From positions 1 to 8,594 of the forward strand of contig PMST01000392.1 of NCBI GenBank assembly GCA_003168295.1: 8,594 bases of DNA, read 5' to 3'. The notes beneath the pieces are model-generated. The model was not told where the DNA came from and did not search any database. It was given only the letters and a program-made list of their open reading frames with translations. The first letter of the stretch is position 1. Each line of letters starts with the position of its first letter. Position numbers and translations under genes: made by a program. The DNA is from Actinomycetota bacterium (GTDB lineage: Bacteria > Actinomycetota > Actinomycetes > Streptosporangiales > Streptosporangiaceae). This document shows positions 1-5,615 of the stretch, one piece after another.

Positions 1-869
1 CCGGTCGTGATGGTGACGTTCTTGATCCACAGGTCTTCGAGGTGCAGCGTGACAGGCTCGCCGTGCACGCCGATGTTGGCGATATGACCGCCTGGCCGGA
101 TCAGCCGGGCGGCGAGCTCGAAGGTGGCGGGCACGCCGACCGCCTCGATCGCCACGTCGGCGCCCAGCCCGTCGGTCAGCTCACGGATGACCTCCAGCGG
201 GTCCTCGCGGCTGTTGTTCACGGTGATGTCCGCGCCGAACGTCTTGGCCGCCTCCAGGCGGATGTCGGCTAGGTCGATCGCGACGACGTGGCTGGGGCTG
301 AACAGGCGGGCGCCGGTGATCGCGGACAGGCCGATGGGACCGGCCCCTACGATCGCGACCACATCGCCTGGCCGGACGCAGCCGTTGATCACGCCGACCT
401 CATAGGCGGTCGGCAGGATGTCCGCCATCATCAGGACTTCCTCGTCGGACGCGCCGGCCGGGAGCGGGTAGGTGGAGGTGTCGGCGAACGGGACCCGGAC
501 ATATTCGGCCTGGGTCCCGTCGATCTTGTGGCCGAGGATCCAGCCGCCCCCGCCGAGGCACTGCCCGGCGTGGCCGTCGCGGCAGTACCGGCAGGTCCCG
601 CACGCGGAGATACACGACACGAGGACGCGGTCCCCGGGCTTGACCGTCTTGACGCCGCTGCCGACCGTCTCGACGGTTCCGACCGCCTCGTGGCCGAGGA
701 TCCGCCCGTCCGTGACCGCCGGGACGTCGCCTTTGAGAATATGAAGGTCGGTACCGCAAATCGTGGTGACGTCGACCCGCACGATCGCGTCCGTGTCGGC
801 GATCACCTCGGGCTTGGGCACGTCCTCCCAGGCCTTAACGCCTGGTCCGTGGTAAACAAGGGCTCGCAT
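1..869 (-). CDS. Zinc-dependent alcohol dehydrogenase (medium-chain family), 3' end outside window
   Basis: Cytoplasmic NAD(P)-dependent oxidation/reduction of an alcohol/carbonyl pair. The 289 residues visible start at ATG 869-867, with GGAG six bases upstream. The frame is open to the left edge, so roughly 55-60 residues are missing if the protein has the usual ~345-350. The N-terminal GroES-like domain carries the catalytic zinc ligands C38 (in ICGTDLH), H60 (in GHE) and probably D150, the Cys-His-Asp pattern of Thermoanaerobacter-type secondary alcohol dehydrogenases. The structural zinc lobe has four cysteines at C90, C93, C96 and C104. The Rossmann fold shows GAGPIG at 175-180, and D199 at the end of the second strand favours NAD. 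It is divergent from the DUF6325-HTH gene across a 194-bp spacer. The physiological substrate is not visible. Family assignment is very secure; cofactor choice is inference. Confidence 0.95.
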   Translation of the reverse strand, partial: MRALVYHGPGVKAWEDVPKPEVIADTDAIVRVDVTTICGTDLHILKGDVPAVTDGRILGHEAVGTVETVGSGVKTVKPGDRVLVSCISACGTCRYCRDGHAGQCLGGGGWILGHKIDGTQAEYVRVPFADTSTYPLPAGASDEEVLMMADILPTAYEVGVINGCVRPGDVVAIVGAGPIGLSAITGARLFSPSHVVAIDLADIRLEAAKTFGADITVNNSREDPLEVIRELTDGLGADVAIEAVGVPATFELAARLIRPGGHIANIGVHGEPVTLHLEDLWIKNVTITT

Positions 870-1063
870 GACCATCTCCGCTTCGTTGGGGCTGACCCCG
901 ACGCTGCCCGCCGCGGCCGTCCGGTGGCAGAGCAGAAAGGCCCGCCCGGGCAGAGCCGAAGGTCATAGGGTCGGGCCGAGCGGCGGCCGTAACCGGACCG
1001 TCATGAGTGCCTACGTCGGTGGTACCGTCAGCGACGTTACGAGCCAGAACAAGGAGGGCCACG
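870..1063. promoter_or_regulatory. Divergent intergenic region between the alcohol dehydrogenase and the DUF6325-HTH gene
   Basis: This 194-bp spacer must hold the start signals of both flanking genes. The minus-strand gene has GGAG about six bases before its ATG. The plus-strand gene has AAGGAGG at 1051-1057. A 6-bp inverted repeat, ACGTCG at 1013-1018 and CGACGT at 1032-1037 with a 13-base spacer that contains GGTACC, lies just before the plus-strand ribosome binding site and is a possible operator. I see no convincing -35/-10 pair on either strand. Confidence 0.5.
1051..1057 (+). promoter_or_regulatory. Ribosome binding site AAGGAGG that fixes the start of the DUF6325-HTH gene
   Basis: AAGGAGG ends six bases before ATG 1064. 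This decides against the longer in-frame reading from GTG 1007, which has no Shine-Dalgarno sequence and would add 19 residues unlike the start of the domain. Confidence 0.85.
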
Positions 1064-2167
1064 ATGACCGCACCGCTCCAGGTGATCGCGTTGAGGTTCA
1101 GCCGCGACGCCGGTTCCGAAGACAGGATCCTGGCCGAGGTCGACCGTCTGCGCGGCCGGGGAGTTCTTCGCCTGCTGGATATGCTCTTCGTGGCCAAAAG
1201 CCAGGACGGCACCATCGAACGGCTGACCATCGGTGATGACGAGGACTTCGGCTCGCTCCTGGCGGCGGTCGTTCCCACGGCGAACGGCGGCCCGGCCGGG
1301 CCGGCGCCAGCTGACGGTTCCGTGGGCTTTGACCCGGCCGATGCGCGGGCTCTGGCCGATTCTCTTGAGCCGGGGACCGCCCTGGCCTTCCTGCTTGTCG
1401 AGCACTACTGGGCCGCCCCGCTTTTCGACGCGATCGCCGAGACCGGCGGCACGCTGATCGGCGAGGGCTTCCTGACGTCGGCGGCTGAGCTGGTGGTGGG
1501 AGCCGAGGTCGCCGCCATGGAGGAAGCAGCTGAGGTGATCGCCCTGGCCCAGGCCGACGAGGCCAGTGCCTTGCTCGCCGCAGCCGCGGCCAGAGCCGAG
1601 GCGGCGCAGGCCGTAGCGGATTCAGAGTGGATCCAGTCCGCCGCCGCCGCCGACGCGCTCCGGGCGCTGATCACGGCCGGGCTGGTGGAGGAAGCGGCCG
1701 CCCACGAGGCGGTCGCGGCGCTAACCGAAGCTGGTCTGATCGTGGCGGCCGCGGACCAGGCCGCCGCTGACGCCGTAGCCGAAGACGTCGCCACCGTAGA
1801 AGCCGCCGACGAGGTGGCCGCGGAGTCCCTGGCGGAGTCCCTCAGCACCATTGCCGCCGCCGACGAGGAGGCCGCCGAGTCGGTGGCGGAGTCCCTCATC
1901 ACCATTTCCACCGCCGGCGAGCAAGCCGACGAAGCGACCAGCGAAGCCGGGGCCCGAGTCAGGGCGGCGTCGATCACCATGGCTGAGGCCCAGGTCCTCC
2001 GGTACCTCCCCACGCCACTGCCCTTCTCCGTTATCGCCGGCAAGCTGGGTATCTCCCGGTCAGCGGCCAAGGAGCGAGCGGCACGTCTCTACCACCGGCT
2101 AGGCGTCCACAGCCGGGACGAGGCGGTCAGCCGGGCCCGTTCCCTGGGTCTGATCATCGCCAAGTAA
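1064..2167 (+). CDS. DUF6325/DUF1269-like domain fused to an Ala/Glu-rich helical repeat and a C-terminal LuxR-type HTH
   Basis: A 367-residue cytoplasmic protein, probably a DNA-binding regulator. Residues 1-140 resemble the actinobacterial DUF6325/DUF1269 fold: an opening strand (LQVIALRF), a helix, LLDMLFVAKSQDG, then LEPGTALAFLLVEHYWAAPL. Residues 140-228 are Ala-rich helices, with a helical pair (DALRALITAGL ... AVAALTEAGLI) at 197-226 also seen in stand-alone family members. Residues 229-282 are three tandem 18-residue units with pattern AADExAAExxAExLxTI, and a fourth, decayed unit follows to about 300. Residues 306-367 form a LuxR-type HTH: EAQVLRYLPT, IAGKLGISRSAAKERAARL, YHRLGVHSRDEAV. 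The recognition helix has SAAKER where most relatives have NTVKTH. Family members I know of normally end after the DUF domain and helical tail, so the HTH fusion is unusual. It heads a run of four close genes; the next starts 19 bases later. Domain names are from memory; regulation is inference. Confidence 0.85.
   Translation: MTAPLQVIALRFSRDAGSEDRILAEVDRLRGRGVLRLLDMLFVAKSQDGTIERLTIGDDEDFGSLLAAVVPTANGGPAGPAPADGSVGFDPADARALADSLEPGTALAFLLVEHYWAAPLFDAIAETGGTLIGEGFLTSAAELVVGAEVAAMEEAAEVIALAQADEASALLAAAAARAEAAQAVADSEWIQSAAAADALRALITAGLVEEAAAHEAVAALTEAGLIVAAADQAAADAVAEDVATVEAADEVAAESLAESLSTIAAADEEAAESVAESLITISTAGEQADEATSEAGARVRAASITMAEAQVLRYLPTPLPFSVIAGKLGISRSAAKERAARLYHRLGVHSRDEAVSRARSLGLIIAK
1748..1909 (+). 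repeat. Three tandem 54-bp units encoding an 18-residue helical repeat
   Basis: Units lie at 1748-1801, 1802-1855 and 1856-1909, in frame. The second and third differ at 6 of 54 bases by eye; the first is recognisable mainly at protein level. The encoded units read AADQAAADAVAEDVATVE, AADEVAAESLAESLSTIA and AADEEAAESVAESLITIS. A fourth degenerate copy may continue from 1910 to about 1963. Eighteen residues equal five turns of an alpha helix, so each unit repeats the same face. Confidence 0.85.
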
Positions 2168-2186
2168 GGCGAGCGGGGGTGGCACC

Positions 2187-3395
2187 GTGACGCACCTGGC
2201 CTTGAAGGACGAACTGCTCGACGCTCAGCTCCTGCGCACGGCCGGGACGGCACCCTACGGCGGAGCCGACCTGGGTGAATGCCTGGCCACCGCGGCCCGC
2301 ATCGACGGGACGAACCTGACCAGCTGGCATGACGCCTGGGTCTCGACGGCGGAGCGGGTGCGCGCGCTGGCCGAAGCCGAGCTGGCCGCCGGCCGGCGTC
2401 AAAGCGCGAGCGAGGCCTTCCTCCGGGCCTCGAACTACTTCCGCACCGCCGGGGTGATGCTCCTGGGAGCGCCCGTCGACGAGCGGTTGCGGATCAGCAA
2501 CGCGCGCCAGACCGAGGTGTTCCGCCGGGGCGCGGCGCTGCTCGCCCAGCCGCCGGAGATCCTGGCCATTCCCTTCCAGGACACGACGCTGCCGGGCTAC
2601 CACTTCCGGGTCGACGGCGACGAACGGCCCCGGCCCACCGTCGTGCTGGTCGGGGGTTACGACGGGACGTCGGAGGAGCTTTACTTCCTCACCGGGCGGG
2701 CGGCGCTGGCCCGCGGCTACAACGTGCTCGCGTTCGACGGTCCTGGGCAGGGCGCCGCGCTGCTGCAGCAGCGGCTGGTGCTGCGGCCGGACTTCGAGAC
2801 GGTCATCGCGGCGGTCCTGGACTTTCTCGGCCCGCGCCCCGGCACCGACCCGGCCAGGGTCGCGCTCATCGGCCTGAGCCTCGGCGCGCACCTGGCCCCC
2901 AGGGCGGCGAGCGGCGAGGGCCGGGTCGCTGCGTGCGTCGCCGACTGCGGTTCTTACGACCTGTTCTCCTCCGCCCTCGAGCGTATCCCGGGACCGCTGG
3001 CGTCCGGCCTGCGCGAGGGCAAGCATGCCTCGCTCCGCGTGCTCAGGCAGATCCTGAAGGTGCTGGAGGCCAAGCCGACGGCGGGCTGGGCGTTGCGGCG
3101 GGGACAGCTCGTCCACGGCGTCGAAGACCCGATCGAGTATCTGCTCGCGCTGCGCGAGTACTCCCTGAAGGGCCGCGCCGAGAAGATCAGGTGCCCCGCC
3201 TTTGTCGGCCACGCCGAAGGGGATGACATCAGCTCGTCGGCGCCGCGCCTGTTCGCGGAACTGCCGGGGGAGAAGGAGTACCGCCTCTTCACGGCGGCCG
3301 AGGGAGCCGGCGACCACTGCGAGGCCGGCGCCCGCACCCTCTACCATGCGGTGTCCTTCGGCTGGCTGGACGGTGTCCTCCAGCCCGGCGCGTGA
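2187..3395 (+). CDS. Alpha/beta hydrolase of the Ayg1 / 2,6-dihydropseudooxynicotine hydrolase type
   Basis: A 402-residue cytoplasmic serine hydrolase. The N-terminal ~120 residues are the helical lid region typical of this group. The core starts near residue 150 (TVVLVGGYDG, the oxyanion-hole segment at 156-160), followed by RGYNVLAFDGPGQG. The nucleophile elbow GLSLG places Ser231; D346 in GHAEGDD aligns with the usual acid, and H377 in GDHCE with the usual base. Known members cleave carbon-carbon bonds (fungal Ayg1 shortens a polyketide naphthopyrone; the Arthrobacter enzyme acts on a nicotine breakdown product), so C-C hydrolase activity is plausible, but an ester is equally possible. 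The start is GTG at 2187 after a G-rich stretch (GGGGGTGG, 2175-2182). It lies 19 bases after the preceding gene, so it is probably co-transcribed. Fold and triad are secure; substrate unknown. Confidence 0.92.
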   Translation: MTHLALKDELLDAQLLRTAGTAPYGGADLGECLATAARIDGTNLTSWHDAWVSTAERVRALAEAELAAGRRQSASEAFLRASNYFRTAGVMLLGAPVDERLRISNARQTEVFRRGAALLAQPPEILAIPFQDTTLPGYHFRVDGDERPRPTVVLVGGYDGTSEELYFLTGRAALARGYNVLAFDGPGQGAALLQQRLVLRPDFETVIAAVLDFLGPRPGTDPARVALIGLSLGAHLAPRAASGEGRVAACVADCGSYDLFSSALERIPGPLASGLREGKHASLRVLRQILKVLEAKPTAGWALRRGQLVHGVEDPIEYLLALREYSLKGRAEKIRCPAFVGHAEGDDISSSAPRLFAELPGEKEYRLFTAAEGAGDHCEAGARTLYHAVSFGWLDGVLQPGA

Positions 3396-3436
3396 GAAGC
3401 GATCCCGCGATGTGATCCGACGGCCGGGAGGTTGGC

Positions 3437-3664
3437 ATGGCAAGGCATCCGCTTATCGGTTATCTCGTGTGGCTGGTCCTGTTCGGCGCCCTGTTCGCCT
3501 GGGAGGGCCTCGCGCTGGCCCGGGTGACCGGCGTCCCCACCCTCAGCGACGTCTTCCGCGTGATCATGCGCTATCCGGTCGGGCGGTGGGCGCTGTTCGC
3601 CCTCTGGCTGTGGGCCGGCTGGCACTTCTTCATCCGCGGCTGGCACTTCCTGCTCCGGGGCTGA
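3437..3664 (+). CDS. Small two-helix membrane protein, DUF6186-like
   Basis: A 75-residue membrane protein with two predicted membrane segments: residues 7-27 (GYLVWLVLFGALFAW) and about 50-66 (RWALFALWLWAGWHFFI). Between them lies VPTLSDVFRVIMRYPVGRW. This layout, with PTL...V...GRW...LWLWxGWH, matches small actinobacterial proteins I recall as DUF6186; that name is tentative. GGGAGG at 3426-3431 sits five bases before the ATG. The C-terminus carries a 7-residue tandem duplication, GWHFFIR then GWHFLLR. It lies 41 bases after the hydrolase and 7 bases before the next membrane-protein gene, so the two membrane proteins probably act together. No function is known. Confidence 0.85.
   Translation: MARHPLIGYLVWLVLFGALFAWEGLALARVTGVPTLSDVFRVIMRYPVGRWALFALWLWAGWHFFIRGWHFLLRG
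3617..3658 (+). repeat. 21-bp in-frame tandem duplication at the end of the small membrane protein gene
   Basis: Copies at 3617-3637 and 3638-3658 encode GWHFFIR and GWHFLLR. The first twelve bases (GGCTGGCACTTC) are identical in both copies; the last nine differ at a few positions. Confidence 0.8.
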
Positions 3665-3671
3665 GCTCATC

Positions 3672-4124
3672 ATGGCGCCGACCGGGGTGCTCGCGCTGTC
3701 TTTGGCGGACCGCCAGGCGCTGGTGCCGATGGCCGCCAGTTACCTGATCCTCATGTCGGCGCTCGGGTTCGGCCTGCGCCGCCTGTACCGGCCAGGTCCG
3801 TCCGCCGGAGACGAGCGGCCGGCCCCGGCGCGGGCCACACCACCCAATCCCAGGCCCAGTTCCAGTCCCGGCCCCAGTCCCGGCCCCGGACCCGGCCCCG
3901 GCCCGCGGGCCGGCTGGGCCGCGCTGCTCAGGCAGGTGGCCGGCACCGTCGTCGGCGGGTACCTGCTGCTGATGGCGGTCGTGGTCGCCTACTACTTCGG
4001 CGTCGCACGGGTCGGACCCGGTTTCCTGGAGGGCGTGGTCACCGGCACGGCCCTGCTGCTGGGACTCGCGGCACCGGTATTCGCCGTCCTATCCTGGCTG
4101 GCCGCTCGCCGACGGCGCAGCTGA
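3672..4124 (+). CDS. Membrane protein with Pro/Gly-rich linker, DUF6256-like
   Basis: A 150-residue integral membrane protein. Membrane segments are at about 17-35 (LVPMAASYLILMSALGFGL), 91-110 (GTVVGGYLLLMAVVVAYYFG) and 121-143. Between the first two is a soluble Pro/Gly/Ser linker (about 41-80) with a PGPSPGPGPGPGP core. The pattern RQVAGTVVGGYLLLMAVVVA followed by YYFGVARVGPGFL recalls actinobacterial proteins labelled DUF6256; that name is from memory and tentative. ATG 3672 comes seven bases after the previous stop with no strong ribosome binding site, suggesting translational coupling. The C-terminus ends in a basic cluster (RRRRS), consistent with a cytoplasmic end. No function is known. 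Confidence 0.82.
   Translation: MAPTGVLALSLADRQALVPMAASYLILMSALGFGLRRLYRPGPSAGDERPAPARATPPNPRPSSSPGPSPGPGPGPGPRAGWAALLRQVAGTVVGGYLLLMAVVVAYYFGVARVGPGFLEGVVTGTALLLGLAAPVFAVLSWLAARRRRS
3864..3905 (+). repeat. Pro/Gly-coding short tandem repeat
   Basis: AGTCCCGGCCCC occurs twice exactly, at 3864-3875 and 3876-3887, then decays into CCCGGCCCCG-type units. It encodes the PGPSPGPGPGPG linker of the membrane protein. Its complement produces an apparent Gly/Pro-rich minus-strand frame that is only a shadow. Confidence 0.8.
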
Positions 4125-4426
4125 CCCACCCGGTTCGGATCTCGCCCGCCAGTCAGATAAGCGCGTCTCCGCGGAAACAGGGGGCGATGCGAGCCGAGAT
4201 ACCACTGCCGTTCGGATTAATTGTAATTCTTTTTCCGAACCTGGTTGAATCGTTTTCTGGACGGTCAGGCCAGGATTCTCCTACCGGCCAGGGGTTGTGC
4301 GGCATATGGTCTGCCCCGAGTCCGGCCCGCCGGCTTAAGGTCTGGACCTATTTCAAGGGTGTCATAAACAGTCGATAACGGTTAAAACCGCCCGGTGCCT
4401 GTAGAGTAAGAACTCACGGAGGCAAT
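4125..4426. promoter_or_regulatory. 302-bp spacer upstream of the RbpA-like gene, AT-rich in part
   Basis: No gene is supported here. The stretch 4210-4260 is strikingly AT-rich for this window. GTTCGGAT occurs at 4133-4140 and 4210-4217, and its inverse TCCGAAC at 4234-4240, so 4210-4240 forms a 7-bp inverted repeat around a 17-base AT-rich core. TGTAAT at 4222-4227 resembles a -10 box, but I see no matching -35. Nearer the gene are AGGTCTGGACCT at 4338-4349 (5-bp arms) and CGGTTAAAACCG at 4379-4390 (5-bp arms), then TAGAGT at 4402-4407, a possible -10 box. I did not see a SigR-type GGAAT box, which is known for S. coelicolor rbpA. Confidence 0.5.
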
Positions 4427-4813
4427 ATGCGGACTGTGAACCACGGTAGCGTGCGGGGCAAGAGGGTGGGGGCCGGTCCTGCCGGTGAGCCTAATGGTCG
4501 CGGATTCACCGTCGCCAAAGTCGTCGTGCCTTATTACTGCGCGAGCGGGCACCGGACGACGGTGCCGTTCATCTGGACCGTTACGCCACCCCCGGAGTGG
4601 GAATGCCGGGTCTGCTCGCAGCCCGCTGGGACCGATCCGGTCGACCCGCCCCTCCTGGTCGCGGCGAACATCGGCGAGAAGACCCACCTGCGGCGCGTCC
4701 GCGAGCGGAGGACCCAGGCTGATGGCGACGCCTTGATGGCCGAATCACTGGCCCGGCGGGACCATCCAGAAGACTTCAACGTCTGGGCCGGACCCCGCAA
4801 GCGGACGGTCTGA
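4427..4813 (+). CDS. rbpA: RNA polymerase-binding protein, RbpA family
   Basis: RbpA proteins bind the sigma subunit and RNA polymerase core and help open-complex formation at promoters of the principal sigma factor. This 128-residue protein shows the N-terminal tail motif RGKRVGAGPAGE (10-21), a zinc-binding core with C38, H42, C60 and C63 (YYCASGH ... WECRVC), and the sigma-interaction segment KTHLRRVRERR (85-95) followed by ADGDALMAESLA. This THL-x-x-VRERR and ADG form belongs to the second RbpA subfamily rather than the THWDMLxERR form of S. coelicolor and M. tuberculosis RbpA, so it may be a paralogue; the symbol is used in the family sense. The linker before KTHL (LLVAANIGE) lacks the basic residues of the usual basic linker. 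The tail (HPEDFNVWAGPRKRTV) ends basic. GGAGG at 4418-4422 precedes the ATG by four bases. The gene stands alone between a long spacer and a terminator. Confidence 0.9.
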   Translation: MRTVNHGSVRGKRVGAGPAGEPNGRGFTVAKVVVPYYCASGHRTTVPFIWTVTPPPEWECRVCSQPAGTDPVDPPLLVAANIGEKTHLRRVRERRTQADGDALMAESLARRDHPEDFNVWAGPRKRTV

Positions 4814-4822
4814 TCCTGGGGT

Positions 4823-4850
4823 GGCCCGGTCCCTAACGCAAGGCCGGGCC
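4823..4850 (+). terminator. Stem-loop terminator after the RbpA-like gene
   Basis: GGCCCGG at 4823-4829 pairs with CCGGGCC at 4844-4850. A G-U and a C-G pair extend the stem to nine, leaving a ten-base loop. It begins nine bases after the stop codon and has no U-tract, as is common in high-GC actinobacteria. The gene on the other side is convergent (stop at 4884), so it may act in both directions. Confidence 0.65.
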
Positions 4851-4883
4851 GTCCCGTGACAAACAGCTCCTGCTCAGGTTGCC

Positions 4884-5108
4884 TCAGGTGTGCGAACCCT
4901 GCGCGAGGCGCGCCTTCGCCAGCATCCCGGAGTTGACCGCTACGAGACTCTCGGACAGCCCGGCCAGCAGGGTGCCGAGCTCCACCAGGTCGTCCAGGTC
5001 AGGGGCGGCGTCCCCGTCATCAAGGCGGTGCTGGGCCTCCCTCGCCGAGTTAAGCGCTTCGTGCAGAGCGCGGTGTACGCCGATCGTCGTCGGGTCGGTG
5101 CTGCTCAT
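4884..5108 (-). CDS. Small hypothetical helical protein (74 residues)
   Basis: I do not recognise this protein. It starts at ATG 5108-5106 with AGGAG four bases upstream on the minus strand, a strong start for so short a frame. It is soluble, probably mostly alpha-helical and acidic in the middle: a helix around ALHEALNSAREAQHRL (14-29), an acidic turn DDGDAAPDLDD (30-40), then a helix LVELGTLLAGLSESLVAV (41-58). It has no cysteine and no membrane segment. It is convergent with the RbpA-like gene and divergent from the LuxR remnant. A helical-hairpin partner or regulatory protein is possible, but nothing in the sequence decides it. Confidence 0.65.
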   Translation of the reverse strand: MSSTDPTTIGVHRALHEALNSAREAQHRLDDGDAAPDLDDLVELGTLLAGLSESLVAVNSGMLAKARLAQGSHT

Positions 5109-5213
5109 TTTGCTCCTAGGCTAGGTCGGCGGCCTGTGTCCGCCGCGTACGTCTCATGGTTACTGACGGACAGGATACGCAGAAACGGAATCGGCTCGGG
5201 CCCGCCGCCGTAA

Positions 5214-5615
5214 CTTCCGGCGGCGCAGAGCAGACAGCCTGGACGCGAGGAAGCCGCCAGCGCCGCCGCCGCGGCCGGAAACCGGGACCGCGCCGCCGCT
5301 GCCCAGGAAATGGCTCTGGCCGGATACCGGCGGATGGGCGCCGCCTCCGATCGCGATCGGGCCCTGGGACGCCTGCGGGCGCTGGGCATCCGCCGTGGCC
5401 CCCGGGAGGCGCATCGTGACGTTGACTTCGGCTGGGCCAGCCTGACCGCGACCGAGGTCAGGATCGGCGCACTGGTACGCGACGGGCTGACCAACCGGGA
5501 GATCGGCACCCGGCTGTTTGTCTCACCACGGACGGTGCAGAGCCACGTCTCGCACATCCTGCAGAAGACCGGCCTGCGCTCCAGGGTCGAGGTCGCGCGC
5601 TTCGCCGAAGCGTAG
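5214..5615 (+). pseudogene. 5'-truncated remnant of a large LuxR (LAL-type) regulator, C-terminal HTH intact
   Basis: LAL regulators are usually ~900-1000 residues, with an N-terminal ATPase, a TPR-like middle and a C-terminal LuxR HTH. Only the end is here. From 5214 the frame reads RDRAAAAQEMALAGYRRMGA, then RALGRLRALGIRRGP, the typical last TPR helix and linker. From about 5442 an intact HTH follows: SLTATEVRIGALVRDGLTNR, RLFVSPRTVQSHVSHILQK, GLRSRVEVARF. An in-frame TAA at 5211-5213 closes the frame upstream, and no related sequence is visible before it. The first ATG (5310) has AGGA only two bases away, too close for a good ribosome binding site. Most likely a deletion remnant; a 101-residue stand-alone HTH protein from 5310 cannot be excluded. 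The stop lies inside a triplicated 16-bp repeat. Confidence 0.75.

Noticed and set aside
288..968. Long plus-strand frame of 226 codons opposite the alcohol dehydrogenase
   Set aside because: It is the complement of a clear zinc alcohol dehydrogenase with all its metal ligands; the frame is Arg/Asp/Gly-rich, matches no family, and is a usual by-product of GC-rich codon bias.
1405..2070. Minus-strand Ala/Ser-rich frame of 221 codons
   Set aside because: It is the mirror of the Ala/Glu-rich repeat of the DUF6325-HTH gene, with no ribosome binding site and a composition explained by the opposite strand.
2154..3443. Minus-strand frame of 429 codons, longer than the hydrolase gene it overlaps
   Set aside because: The plus strand encodes a hydrolase with intact triad and a ribosome binding site; the minus frame is Arg/Gly/Pro/Gln-rich without any motif.
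3202..3747. Plus-strand frame spanning the end of the hydrolase and the small membrane protein
   Set aside because: It overlaps two better genes in other frames and is Arg/Pro/Ser-rich; no family resemblance.
4187..4378. 63-codon plus-strand frame in the spacer before the RbpA-like gene
   Set aside because: No ribosome binding site, no protein-like pattern, and it crosses the dyad elements; spacer is more likely regulatory.
5105..5557. Minus-strand frame of 150 codons across the LuxR remnant
   Set aside because: The plus strand shows a recognisable LuxR HTH; the minus frame is Arg/Ser/Ala-rich shadow sequence.
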